Shown piece after piece: positions 26,783-35,080 of a DNA stretch of 64,000 nt. The notes under the pieces are model-generated. The model was not told the origin of the DNA. It saw only the letters and a list, made by a program, of their open reading frames with translations, and did not search any database. The position numbers were made by a program, and so were the translations under genes. Source of the DNA: Mesorhizobium shangrilense (lineage in GTDB: Bacteria > Pseudomonadota > Alphaproteobacteria > Rhizobiales > Rhizobiaceae); NCBI RefSeq assembly GCF_040537815.1, contig NZ_JBEWSZ010000001.1:2604001-2668000 (forward strand), read 5' to 3'. The first letter of the stretch is position 1. The number at the start of each line of letters is the position of its first letter.

Positions 26783-27757
26783 TCAGCGGATGACCGGCTC
26801 GCCATGGAACCGACGGCGCGAAGGTGGCGACACGCCGAAGCCGACTTCCATCATCAGCCTCGGCGTGCGCGTCGGCACCGTCCCCATGTGGAACCCGAAC
26901 GGATCTTCGACAAAGCCGAGGCCAGCCTGCCCCGTCAGTGTGATCGGGCTTTGTTCGCCATAAACGTTAAGAACCTCTTCCGCCGGATGGCCGACGAGAA
27001 GCGTCATCTGATGCTTGAGAATGCGGCGGTTGTGGCTGCCCCGGACATAGACATGCGGGCCGGTATCGGCGTCGACAGGCACCAGGTAGAAGAAGAATTT
27101 CAGCATCCGCCAGTCGTCGAGGTCGAAATGGTATTTGCCGAGCGACGCCAGGTTCTTGTCGGCATCGGATGCCGCCCCTGTAGGAAAGCTCCACCAGACC
27201 CGCGTCGTGATGAGTTTGGCCTGTCCACCCAGATAGTGCGCGGCGATGTCGAGAAGCAGCGGATCGCGCTGCACGGCAAGTGCGGCACCGCAGTCGAGTA
27301 CACGTTCGAAATAGTGCCCGCTGAGCAGCGGACGGCCGAAACGTCTTTCGGCATCGGCATGTTCGCCCGGCATGAATTCGAGCCGGCGATCGAAATTGCC
27401 GAAGCACGGCGTTTGCCCGGCGAAGCGGGCGATCTCGTCGTGGATCGATGACGGCAGGACAAGCCCGGAAAACAACCCATCCGATCTCAGCGCATCGACG
27501 GCGGCCTCGCCGTCGACGCCTGTGAACATTGTCTCATGGGCGTTCCGTGCCGGCCGCGCCGGCTTTGCGCCGAGCCAATGCAGCCGCCGCCCCGGCATGG
27601 TGCGCGCCAGCATGAACATCGGAAGCCATGCCGGATTTTCACGCAAGTCAGACAGATAGGTCGGTATGCGCGCAGCAATGCGCTGAAACAGGCTGCCGTT
27701 TCGGGCCACGGCCTCGAGGCTTGCCGTGCCGGATTTGTCGGGGGGTGAAAGGCTCAT
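26783..27757 (-). CDS. phytanoyl-CoA dioxygenase-like protein
   Basis: A 324-residue protein with a probable double-stranded beta-helix oxygenase core in its C-terminal half. The iron site is suggested by GKYHFDLDDW (H-x-D) near residue 215 and the later GSHNRR and FEDPFGFHMGT segments carrying the distal histidine; the TRTPRLMMEVGFG stretch may hold the 2-oxoglutarate arginine. The N-terminal third is basic and unassigned. The ATG at 27757 with a GAGGATCC site is chosen over one at 27790. Its distance from the PhyH gene at 3.9 kb and its low similarity argue against a recent duplication. Substrate unknown. Confidence 0.7.
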   Translation of the reverse strand: MSLSPPDKSGTASLEAVARNGSLFQRIAARIPTYLSDLRENPAWLPMFMLARTMPGRRLHWLGAKPARPARNAHETMFTGVDGEAAVDALRSDGLFSGLVLPSSIHDEIARFAGQTPCFGNFDRRLEFMPGEHADAERRFGRPLLSGHYFERVLDCGAALAVQRDPLLLDIAAHYLGGQAKLITTRVWWSFPTGAASDADKNLASLGKYHFDLDDWRMLKFFFYLVPVDADTGPHVYVRGSHNRRILKHQMTLLVGHPAEEVLNVYGEQSPITLTGQAGLGFVEDPFGFHMGTVPTRTPRLMMEVGFGVSPPSRRRFHGEPVIR

Positions 27758-27956
27758 CGGGATCCTCGGATATGAGGGCAGCACCGACAAAGCATCGGCT
27801 GCTTACCGCTCCGGCATGACCCAAACCTGATTAACCCGCCTGAAGCAGGGTAACCCCACGTCACGTCTTGTGCAACGCACAATTAGCAATGTGCGGTGCA
27901 AAAATCATCCGCAGATCAAGACGGCTTGATGCTGGCCGGTGTAGCCGGCCGTCCAG

Positions 27957-28475
27957 TCAGGGCGATTTCCTCGGCCTCGGCGGGGCCACCCATATCTCGG
28001 CATCGAGCTTCCTCGTCGCCAACCCTCGTGCAATCGCCTCCCCGCTATCGGCGTTCTTCGAAAGCGCGCTGGCCTGACGCCTGTTGATCAACATTCCTTC
28101 GGCCAGGGCACGGTTTCCCGAAAAGACCCGCGACAGAAATGGCGTGCGGCTGCCGCGCGCCGGCGAAAAACGCGCGGCCATGGTTTGCCTGGCGGTGTGG
28201 GCGACGACCTCGTCGGTCCATCCCTCCACCAGCCTGGCGCCAGGCTCCAGCAACAGCAGCCAGTCGCCCTTGGCCTGCCCGATGCCAGACGCCGTGCCGC
28301 CGGTCACGTATTGACAGCCGGCGTGTTCGGCAACCCGGTGCGTCTGATCGGTCGAACCGGTGTCGCAAACGATGACTTCGCGCACCACGCCCTCGACCGC
28401 TCCGCCGACCAGCGACGCAAGCGTGCGGGCGAGGCCCTCCTCGTCATTCAGGGTTTCAATGAGAACGCTGAGCAT
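27957..28475 (-). CDS. short family-2-like glycosyltransferase
   Basis: A 172-residue GT-A fold protein. It opens MLSVLIETLNDEEGLARTLASLV, has a GT2-like nucleotide-diphosphate segment VREVIVCDTGSTDQTHRVAEHAGC and a WLLLLEPGARLVEGWTDEV stretch, then an RFSPARG segment. At about 170 residues it is shorter than full GT2 enzymes, but such short forms are common in rhizobia beside the radical SAM and rnhB genes. The frame stays open far upstream (to 29765) antisense to the radical SAM gene; the ATG at 28475 is where family similarity starts. Its 5' end is 60 bases from a LexA-type box. Confidence 0.75.
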   Translation of the reverse strand: MLSVLIETLNDEEGLARTLASLVGGAVEGVVREVIVCDTGSTDQTHRVAEHAGCQYVTGGTASGIGQAKGDWLLLLEPGARLVEGWTDEVVAHTARQTMAARFSPARGSRTPFLSRVFSGNRALAEGMLINRRQASALSKNADSGEAIARGLATRKLDAEIWVAPPRPRKSP

Positions 28476-28534
28476 GCTTAGCCGAATAGCGGAAAGCCGG
28501 GCGCTGCGCCAGTTTTTGCGATGCACCATACAAA

Positions 28535-28549
28535 GTTCTTGATTTGTTC
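28535..28549 (+). promoter_or_regulatory. LexA-type SOS box upstream of the radical SAM gene
   Basis: GTTC, seven bases (T-rich), GTTC: an exact match to the direct-repeat LexA operator of alphaproteobacteria. It lies 26 bases before the ATG at 28575 and overlaps the likely promoter core (TTGATT at 28539). The divergent glycosyltransferase start is 60 bases to the other side. Confidence 0.75.
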
Positions 28550-28574
28550 TCATTTGCAAAATAGGAATAGTTTC

Positions 28575-29780
28575 ATGAACAGAGCGATTCGACAGATTGC
28601 CGACAGTCCTTGGGAGAGGGCGAAGATGGAACAGATCGTGCGCGCGGACATTGCAGCTTTCGGGGCTGGAAGAGCCGAGATGGCAAATGCGATGATCGAG
28701 CAGAGCGGTGTGCGTGTTCGCCCTGACCGCAACCGTGGACGGTCGGCGGGCATCAATCCATCCGGCAGGTTCGAGCCGGTCAGCCGGCATGTCTTCGATG
28801 ATGGCTGGAACTCGCTGGAGGAATTGCCGCCGTTCAAGACCGAAGTGCAGGTGGAGAAGCCGCGCACAATCATCACCCGCAACGAATCGCCGGACATCTC
28901 CTTCGACCGTTCGATCAACCCGTACCGTGGTTGCGAGCATGGCTGCGTCTACTGCTTTGCCCGGCCGACGCACAGTTTCATGGGCCTGTCGCCGGGTCTG
29001 GATTTCGAATCGAAGCTGTTCGCCAAGCCGGATGCGGCGCGGCTGCTCGACAGGGAATTGTCGAAGGACGGCTATCAGCCGCGCACCATCGCCATCGGCA
29101 CCAACACCGACCCCTACCAGCCGATCGAGAAGCAGTACCGGATCATGCGCGAGATCCTCGAAGTGCTGGAGGCACGAGGCCATCCGGTCGGCATTGTCAC
29201 CAAATCCGCTTTGGTAACGCGCGACATCGACATCCTGTCGCGCATGGCCGAGCGCGGTCTTGCCAAGGTGGCGTTGTCGGTCACTACAATGGATCGCATG
29301 CTGGCACGCACGATGGAGCCGCGCGCGTCGACGCCGACCAAGCGGCTTGAAGCGATCCGGCAGCTTTCTGATGCCGGCATCCCGGCTTCGGTGATGGTCG
29401 CACCCATCATCCCCGGCCTCACCGATCAGGAGATGGAGCGTATCCTGGACTCGGCGCGAGCAGCGGGAGCGCTGGAGGCCGGCTATGTGGTGCTGCGCCT
29501 GCCGCTGGAGGTCAGCCCGATCTTCAAGGACTGGCTGCTGCGCCACTATCCGGACCGCTATCGCCACGTCATGTCGCTGATCCGTTCGATGCGCGACGGC
29601 AAGGATTACGATTCGGAATGGGGCAAACGCATGAAAGGTGCCGGCCCCTATGCCTGGCAGATCGGGCGGCGTTTCGAGATCACCGCCAAGCGGCTTGGCC
29701 TCAATGTCGAACGGCGCACGCTTCGGACCGACCAGTTCGTTGCCGCCGGAAAAGACCAGGTGCAACTGACGCTACTTTGA
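28575..29780 (+). CDS. PA0069-family (SplB-like) radical SAM protein
   Basis: A 401-residue radical SAM protein of the PA0069/spore-photoproduct-lyase-related group. The 4Fe-4S motif is CEHGCVYC (C-x3-C-x2-C) near residue 120 in NPYRGCEHGCVYCFARPTH; SAM-binding segments follow (AIGTNTDPYQPIEK, VTKSALVTRDIDIL, LSVTTMD, PRASTPTKRLEAI, APIIPGLTDQE). SplB repairs UV photoproducts in spores; the role of this group in non-spore-formers is unknown. A LexA box lies before the start, so an ATG at 28521, upstream of it, is rejected; 28575 has an AGGAA site, and 28626 with GAGAGGG is an alternative. rnhB follows on the same strand. Confidence 0.87.
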   Translation: MNRAIRQIADSPWERAKMEQIVRADIAAFGAGRAEMANAMIEQSGVRVRPDRNRGRSAGINPSGRFEPVSRHVFDDGWNSLEELPPFKTEVQVEKPRTIITRNESPDISFDRSINPYRGCEHGCVYCFARPTHSFMGLSPGLDFESKLFAKPDAARLLDRELSKDGYQPRTIAIGTNTDPYQPIEKQYRIMREILEVLEARGHPVGIVTKSALVTRDIDILSRMAERGLAKVALSVTTMDRMLARTMEPRASTPTKRLEAIRQLSDAGIPASVMVAPIIPGLTDQEMERILDSARAAGALEAGYVVLRLPLEVSPIFKDWLLRHYPDRYRHVMSLIRSMRDGKDYDSEWGKRMKGAGPYAWQIGRRFEITAKRLGLNVERRTLRTDQFVAAGKDQVQLTLL

Positions 29781-29933
29781 GAGCGCAGTTCATCGCGGTG
29801 GTTTGATCTGTCGCAGCACCAAGAATCCCGTCCGGCCTGCCCCGGCCTGCAGACGGTGCCCTCCCGGTCCGGCGCCCCACCCGACCCGGAGGGACTTGCG
29901 GAGAATCGGAGCCAGTGCGAACCTCGCCGCAAC

Positions 29934-30629
29934 ATGGCTCGCGCGCGTTCCGATTCTCCGCCTCTCTTCGAAATCATCGAGAGACCCGATTTCTCCTTCG
30001 AGACGAAGGCGATGGCGGAAGGCCTGTGGCCAGTGGCGGGGATGGATGAAGCCGGCCGGGGACCGCTCGCGGGACCGGTCGTCGCCGCAGCGGTGGTGCT
30101 CGATCCCGCCAACATCCCGGAAGGGCTTGACGATTCCAAACGCCTTAGCCATCTGCAGCGAGAGGCATTGTTCCTGCGCATTCTCGGCTCAGCGCTGGGC
30201 GTATCCATGGCCTCCATCAGCGCCGAAGGCATCGATAGCAGCAATATTCTGAAAGCCAGTCTGGAAGCGATGCGCCGCGCGCTGGTCGGACTGCCTGTTC
30301 AACCGAAGCTCGCTCTCGCCGACGGGCGCGACGTACCGCCGGGACTGCCTTGCGCGGGGCGCGCGCTGATCAAGGGTGACCAGCGCTCGCAGTCGATCGC
30401 CGCGGCTTCGATCGTCGCCAAGGTCATGCGCGACCGCATGATGTGCGGCTGCGGCAACCATCACGATCGCTACGGGTTCGAGGTCCACATGGGCTATGCC
30501 ACGGTCCGCCATCGCACGGCGATCGAGGCGCATGGGCCCGTGGCGCGGCTGCACCGTGTGTCCTTTGCGCCATTCAGGCTTGGCGGGACTGAGGTGGCGG
30601 GAGAAGAGAGTTTCGCCGGGCTCGATTGA
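29934..30629 (+). CDS. rnhB: ribonuclease HII
   Basis: Cuts RNA in RNA-DNA hybrids and removes single ribonucleotides from DNA. The 231-residue protein carries [23 protein letters not shown] with the catalytic Asp-Glu, DDSKRL, the LADG segment and [11 protein letters not shown], followed by [16 protein letters not shown]. The ATG at 29934 gives the short N-terminal extension typical of alphaproteobacterial RnhB; a start at 29856 is possible but unsupported. It is 153 bases after the LexA-box-controlled radical SAM gene on the same strand, so it may partly share its SOS response. Confidence 0.95.
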   Translation: MARARSDSPPLFEIIERPDFSFETKAMAEGLWPVAGMDEAGRGPLAGPVVAAAVVLDPANIPEGLDDSKRLSHLQREALFLRILGSALGVSMASISAEGIDSSNILKASLEAMRRALVGLPVQPKLALADGRDVPPGLPCAGRALIKGDQRSQSIAAASIVAKVMRDRMMCGCGNHHDRYGFEVHMGYATVRHRTAIEAHGPVARLHRVSFAPFRLGGTEVAGEESFAGLD

Positions 30630-30649
30630 GTTGAACGGCTGAGCACCTA

Positions 30650-30805
30650 ATCTCCCCCCTCGGGGGGAGATGTCGCCAAAGGCGACAGAAGGGGTCCTCT
30701 CAACCAGCTCGACGCGCGCCTCTTGGCGACGAAAGATCAGCTCGGCGCTTCACGCGCGGCGCCCCCCTCTGGCCTGCCGGCCATCTCCCCCTCGAGGGGG
30801 GAGAT
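30650..30805. repeat. paired intergenic palindromes (rhizobial repeat)
   Basis: Two palindromic units, 30650-30694 and 30762-30805, lie in opposite orientation around a 67-base core. Each contains ATCTCCCCC(C)TCG...GGGGGAGAT; the outer parts also show related C/G tracts. The same units occur at 46579-46723 in this window, so this is a dispersed repeat. It fills most of the 270-base gap between rnhB and the atp operon. Confidence 0.8.
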
Positions 30806-30846
30806 AGGCGCTCAGCCGCCTTCGCGGATCTCCACTGCCACACAAC

Positions 30847-30878
30847 AAAAAAGCCGCCAGGTTTCCCAGGCGGCTTTT
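30847..30878. terminator. terminator of the atp operon (bidirectional)
   Basis: GCCGCC and GGCGGC pair with a further GG/CC step beyond an A-A mismatch, closed by a TTTC loop. On the minus strand the stem is followed by TTTTTTGTTG, a strong intrinsic terminator 22 bases after atpF; on the plus strand TTTT follows. Confidence 0.82.
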
Positions 30879-30899
30879 CCGAAGTTTCCGGCGATCGGC

Positions 30900-31391
30900 T
30901 CAGTTGAGCTTCGACTTCACGTCCTGCAGCGAAGCCTTGAACAGGTCCGCGCCCGCCTTGGCATCGACCTTGCCGGCAAGCAGCGCGCGCGCTGCTTCGA
31001 CGGCGATATCGACGGCGCTGGCACGCACTTCGGCGACCGCGTCACGCTCGGCCTGACCGATCTTCTGCTCGGCTATCGCTGTGCGCCGCGCGACATAGTC
31101 CTCGGTCTTCTTGTGCGCGTCGGCGGCAAGCATGTCGGCCTCGCGCTTGGCGGCGGCGACAATGTCGGCGGCCTCCTGCTCGGCTTCCTTGCGCTTGCGC
31201 TGGTACTGGCCGAGCAGCTGCTGGGCCTCCTCGCGCAGCCGGCGCGCTTCCTCGAGTTCATTGCTGATCTTGGCCGCACGACCGTCAAGAGCCTTGGCGA
31301 TCATGCCGGGCACCTTGATGTAGATCACAATGCCCACGAAAATGATCAGGGCAATCGTGGCCCAGAGTGTTGCTAGAGCTGTAGCGTCCAT
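30900..31391 (-). CDS. atpF: ATP synthase Fo subunit b
   Basis: Peripheral stalk subunit. The 163-residue protein has one N-terminal membrane helix (LATLWATIALIIFVGIVIYIKV) and then a long, highly charged, Ala-rich coiled coil with the pattern of the b dimerisation region, ending KASLQDVKSKLN. The ATG at 31391 has a GAGGGG ribosome binding site; upstream in-frame starts to 31463 overlap atpF'. It is the last gene of the atpI-B-E-F'-F operon. Confidence 0.94.
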   Translation of the reverse strand: MDATALATLWATIALIIFVGIVIYIKVPGMIAKALDGRAAKISNELEEARRLREEAQQLLGQYQRKRKEAEQEAADIVAAAKREADMLAADAHKKTEDYVARRTAIAEQKIGQAERDAVAEVRASAVDIAVEAARALLAGKVDAKAGADLFKASLQDVKSKLN

Positions 31392-31401
31392 GATGCGCCC
31401 C

Positions 31402-31986
31402 TCACCCGGCCACGGATTTGACGGCGGCCGCGACCTCGGCCTTGCTGGCCTTGCCACCGACAAGCGCCTCGACGATTTCCGAAGCGGTGTCCTCGGCGAT
31501 GCCGCCGACTTCCTTCATGGCATTGGCCTTGATGGAAGCAATGCGTGCCTCGGCCGCACCGAGCTTCTCGTCGAGCGCGGCCTCGACCTTCTTGCGTGCC
31601 GCCTCGACTTCCGCCTTGGCTGCATCGCTTGCCTGCTGACCAATCGTATTGGCCTTGGTCTTGGCTTCCGCCAATTCCTGTTCGTAGGCAGCGACAGCAG
31701 CGTCGGCTTCACCCTTCAGCTTGGCCGCCTGGTCGAGGTCCCGTGTGATGCGCTCGTTGCGGACGTCGATGATGCCACCAACGCGCGGCATCGCCACCTT
31801 CTTCAAGAAGAGGTAGAAAAGCCCGAAGGTAATCGCCAGCCACAGAAGCTGCGACGGAAACGTCGACGGATCAAACGGCGGGAACGCGGCATGCGCCTCG
31901 CCGGGCACTGCTGTGCCCGAATGCGTATCGCCTCCCGCGCCGGTAGCCGGCGCGGTCTCTTCCGCAAAGGCAGATGTCACGAACAT
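31402..31986 (-). CDS. atpG: ATP synthase Fo subunit b'
   Basis: Second, diverged b-type stalk subunit found in alphaproteobacteria and phototrophs. The 194-residue protein has an N-terminal signal-like segment and a Thr/Gly-rich stretch before the single membrane helix LLWLAITFGLFYLFLKKVAM, then VGGIIDVRNERITRDLDQA and a long Ala/Glu/Lys coiled coil. The b and b' subunits pair in the stalk. The gene sits 10 bases before atpF, and the name atpG (atpF') follows common usage; it is not the F1 gamma subunit. Confidence 0.92.
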   Translation of the reverse strand: MFVTSAFAEETAPATGAGGDTHSGTAVPGEAHAAFPPFDPSTFPSQLLWLAITFGLFYLFLKKVAMPRVGGIIDVRNERITRDLDQAAKLKGEADAAVAAYEQELAEAKTKANTIGQQASDAAKAEVEAARKKVEAALDEKLGAAEARIASIKANAMKEVGGIAEDTASEIVEALVGGKASKAEVAAAVKSVAG

Positions 31987-32048
31987 CTTATTTCCCTGTC
32001 CATACGGTAAGGCCGCACCATGCGCCTCACTTCGTCAGCCTGTTGTTC

Positions 32049-32273
32049 TTACTTGAACACCAGGAGGAGAGCGATGAGGAGCGAGAAGATGCCCAGAGCT
32101 TCGGTCACGGCGAAGCCGAAAATCAGGCGGCCGAACTGGCCATCGGCAGCCGACGGATTGCGCAGCGCGCCCGAGAGATAGCTGCCGAAGATGTTGCCGA
32201 GGCCAATGCCCGCGCCACCCATGCCCACGCAAGCGATGCCCGCGCCGATCGCAGCTGCTGCAGATACGTCCAT
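32049..32273 (-). CDS. atpE: ATP synthase Fo subunit c
   Basis: Proton-carrying ring subunit: 74 residues, two membrane helices joined by the polar loop RNPSAADGQ. The essential carboxylate is Glu58 in [10 protein letters not shown]. The first helix is Gly/Ala-rich ([20 protein letters not shown]), as required for tight ring packing. It is flanked by atpB upstream and atpF' downstream in one operon. Confidence 0.97.
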   Translation of the reverse strand: MDVSAAAAIGAGIACVGMGGAGIGLGNIFGSYLSGALRNPSAADGQFGRLIFGFAVTEALGIFSLLIALLLVFK

Positions 32274-32338
32274 GTTAAACTCCTGTCGTTCCGTTGTCGT
32301 TGCAGTTTGTAGTTGGCGTCATGCGCCGGTGAAACTTT

Positions 32339-33103
32339 TTAGTGACTGGGGTGCAGAGCGTCGTTGAGATACATGCAGGTCAAGACGGCAAAGACGTATG
32401 CCTGCAGGAAGGCGACGAGCAATTCCAGCGCCGTCAGCGCCACGGCCATGGCCAGCGGCAGCACCGAACCCGCGATACCGACAGCGCCCAATGCACTGAG
32501 GCTCACGACAAATCCCGAAAACACTTTCAGCGTAATGTGGCCAGCCAGCATGTTGGCGAATAGACGAACCGAGAGGCTGACCGGGCGCGAAACGAAGGAA
32601 ATCACCTCGATCGCCACCACAAGCGGCATCAGGTAGATCGGCACGCCGTGCGGCACGAACAGCTTGAGAAAGCCCAGACCGTGTTTCATGAAGCCGTAAA
32701 CGATCACGGTTCCGATCACCAGAATGGCGAGACCGAAGGTGACGATGATGTGGCTGGTGATGGTGAAGAAATAGGGGACAAGGCCAAGCAGGTTGGCAAC
32801 GAGCACGAACATGAACAGCGAGAACACGAGCGGGAAAAACTTCATGCCTTGCGTTCCGGCAGCGTCCCTCAACATGTTTCCGACGAATTCGTAGGCCATC
32901 TCGGAGACGGACTGAAGCCGGCCAGGAACGAGGCTGCGGCTCGACGTGGTGAGATAAAGGAAAGCCGCTGCGACAACCACGGTCGCGACCATGAACAGTG
33001 CCGAATTTGTGAAGGACAGGTCATAGCCGCCGATATTGATCGGAATCAGCTTGATGATATGGAACTGGTGGATCGGATCGACCTTGTCAGCTGCCACGTT
33101 CAA
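32339..33103 (-). CDS. atpB: ATP synthase Fo subunit a
   Basis: Proton channel stator subunit with five or six hydrophobic helices over 254 residues. The essential arginine lies in [15 protein letters not shown] near residue 190, next to the FVAHG-type helix patterns. N-terminal DPIHQFHI matches alphaproteobacterial AtpB. Normal length, full domain. Starts 44 bases after the atpI stop in the same operon. Confidence 0.97.
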   Translation of the reverse strand: MNVAADKVDPIHQFHIIKLIPINIGGYDLSFTNSALFMVATVVVAAAFLYLTTSSRSLVPGRLQSVSEMAYEFVGNMLRDAAGTQGMKFFPLVFSLFMFVLVANLLGLVPYFFTITSHIIVTFGLAILVIGTVIVYGFMKHGLGFLKLFVPHGVPIYLMPLVVAIEVISFVSRPVSLSVRLFANMLAGHITLKVFSGFVVSLSALGAVGIAGSVLPLAMAVALTALELLVAFLQAYVFAVLTCMYLNDALHPSH

Positions 33104-33146
33104 ACCCCATCACTGCCGCGCACGGCCTCATTACAACTACCGCTCA

Positions 33147-33563
33147 TCAAGAGCGGCCATTTCCATCGTCCCGGTCACGGCGCGGTTTCTCGCCCTGTCC
33201 GAATTCTGCCACCGCCCCTGCGGAACGCAGCACATTGAGCACGCCGGCGCCAAAACCCAGCAACAGAAACACGATCAGACCCCAAGGCGATGTCCCCGCC
33301 TGACGGTCGATGATCCAGCCAAGACCGGCGCCCACCACCACTCCGGCGATAAACTCGCTGGATAGTTTGAGCGCCTGGCCATATCCGGCCGCACTGCCCG
33401 CTTTCGCGTCGTCTTTCCCCTCGAGCCGCTCCGGCCGCCTTGTCGCAAGCGATGCTTCAAGTTCACGCCGACGGCGCTCAAGATCGTCGTCACGGATGTC
33501 GGCTGCATGCTGTTTGCCGGGGCCGGTTTTTCCGGTTCCGTCTGGCCCATTCTCGTCGGCCAT
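33147..33563 (-). CDS. atpI: ATP synthase assembly protein AtpI
   Basis: Small membrane protein aiding c-ring assembly. The 138-residue protein has a long charged N-terminal half (RDDDLERRRRELEASLATRRPE) and then two membrane helices, EFIAGVVVGAGLGWIIDRQAG and LIVFLLLGFGAGVLNVLRSAG, which match the AtpZ/AtpI family. It is the first gene of the Fo operon; the operon promoter should lie between it and the SleB gene about 250 bases away. Confidence 0.9.
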   Translation of the reverse strand: MADENGPDGTGKTGPGKQHAADIRDDDLERRRRELEASLATRRPERLEGKDDAKAGSAAGYGQALKLSSEFIAGVVVGAGLGWIIDRQAGTSPWGLIVFLLLGFGAGVLNVLRSAGAVAEFGQGEKPRRDRDDGNGRS

Positions 33564-33818
33564 CGCAACCCCCTTGCCCGGTCAGACCGTCACCGTCCGT
33601 CCGCTTCTAAAGTCGCCGGCAACATAGTTAGAGGGTTTGCGCCCGTCAAGCCACGGGCCGAACTTCAATGTGATGTATTTTCTACTTTAAAATCAATACT
33701 TTAGAAAGGTGCGACATCGTGCCCGGCATGGCGGCGAGCAGGCGCGGCCCGAATCCCCCGCGCGACAGGTCTTTGATCGACCCCGCTCACAGGAAACCCG
33801 GCGGCGACTATCGCGCCG

Positions 33819-35003
33819 TCAACTCCAGCCGCCGCCATAGGTGCGATAGAAGATATGCAGGCCGATCTTGGTCATCTTCTGCATCGTGCGCGCCCAGCCC
33901 GGATGGACATACTGGGCATAGTAGTGGGTCGACGATCCCACTTCAGGAATGAATATCTTGCCGGCCGTGACGGCCATGGCAATGTCCTGAGCGGTCTTGT
34001 AGGCGACAGGGTTTTCGATCCGCTTCTTTCGCCCATCACAGGCGAACGAGAACTGGCAACGGTTGAACCAGCTATCGTTCTGGTAGACGACACCGCAGAT
34101 CGAGTTCGGGTAGGCCGGATTGCGGACGCGGTTGAGGATGACCTGGGCGACGGCGGCCTGGCCGCGCACGGATTCGCCCCTCGCCTCGAAATAGATGCCG
34201 TTGGCAAGGCACGCCTGCTCCGGCTTGGAGAAGACGCTCGCCGGAAGCGGGTTCTGTATCCATGCGTGATCGCCCTTCGCCATCGGCGGAATGAAGCGGC
34301 CATTGTCCGGCTTCTCGTCCTGCAGCAGCACCTCGAATGGCGACGCCTTGGCATAGTCGGGCGCGGAGGATGCATAGGCCGTCGCCAGCACGTCGGCCTT
34401 GTCATTGTTGACCAGGGCGGCAAGCATGGCCGGCACGCCGGGATCCGGCTTCTTGTCCTCGCGCGCGTGGAAAGCGGCGGCGATCTGGACTTCCTTGCCT
34501 TTGATCCGCGGCTTGGCGAAGGCCATCTTCAGGTCGCTGTCCATGCTCGGACGCAGCAGGGACGACGTGCGCTCGAAGATCGAGCCGGCGTTGAAGTTTT
34601 TCGGCGGCGCCACTGGCGAAACCTGGATGATGCGGCCCTTTTTGTCGGCACGCATAATGCGATCCTCGTCGGGCGATCCACTGACCTTGCCGCCCTTGCC
34701 GCGAAACGACACCGCGCCGATGCCGGCAAGCTTGACGCCGGATCCGGAGAGCGAGCCAGTGGTATCGGAATCGGCGAAGGGCATCTCGGCCGCATGAACC
34801 GAGCCCGCGACCGATTTCTCGACATAGGCGTTCCAGCGGACGTTCGGCGCCTCGAGGCCGGAAATGAGGCTCGTCATGTCCTGATAGGCGACAACGGTCG
34901 GAAAGCCGATCCAGATGCCAAGGCCGATAACGAATGGAGCGATGAAGGAATGTTTTCTCTCACCGGCGGCGGCGACAAGCCGCTTCAAAACACGTCGATG
35001 CAC
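33819..35003 (-). CDS. SleB-type cell wall hydrolase
   Basis: A 394-residue protein with an N-terminal membrane anchor (FIAPFVIGLGIWIGFPTVVAYQ near residue 20-40), a long low-similarity linker of about 220 residues, and a C-terminal Hydrolase_2 (SleB/CwlJ) domain of roughly 130 residues: ACLANGIYFEARGESVRGQAAVAQVILNR carries the catalytic Glu, and NRCQFSFACDG, PEVGSSTHYYAQYVHPGWA follow. SleB proteins are lytic transglycosylases in spores; in rhizobia related proteins act in cell-wall turnover. Located upstream of the atp operon on the same strand but with its own gap. Confidence 0.9.
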   Translation of the reverse strand: MHRRVLKRLVAAAGERKHSFIAPFVIGLGIWIGFPTVVAYQDMTSLISGLEAPNVRWNAYVEKSVAGSVHAAEMPFADSDTTGSLSGSGVKLAGIGAVSFRGKGGKVSGSPDEDRIMRADKKGRIIQVSPVAPPKNFNAGSIFERTSSLLRPSMDSDLKMAFAKPRIKGKEVQIAAAFHAREDKKPDPGVPAMLAALVNNDKADVLATAYASSAPDYAKASPFEVLLQDEKPDNGRFIPPMAKGDHAWIQNPLPASVFSKPEQACLANGIYFEARGESVRGQAAVAQVILNRVRNPAYPNSICGVVYQNDSWFNRCQFSFACDGRKKRIENPVAYKTAQDIAMAVTAGKIFIPEVGSSTHYYAQYVHPGWARTMQKMTKIGLHIFYRTYGGGWS

Positions 35004-35080
35004 GGAACTCTCCAGGAACGCTACTGAACCCCACTGGAGAGAAACAATGGTGCATTAACCTTGATGGGACGTTAACGGGT

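Noticed and set aside
28476..29765. Upstream extension of the glycosyltransferase frame
   Set aside because: It is antisense to the radical SAM gene and shows no glycosyltransferase similarity before the ATG at 28475.
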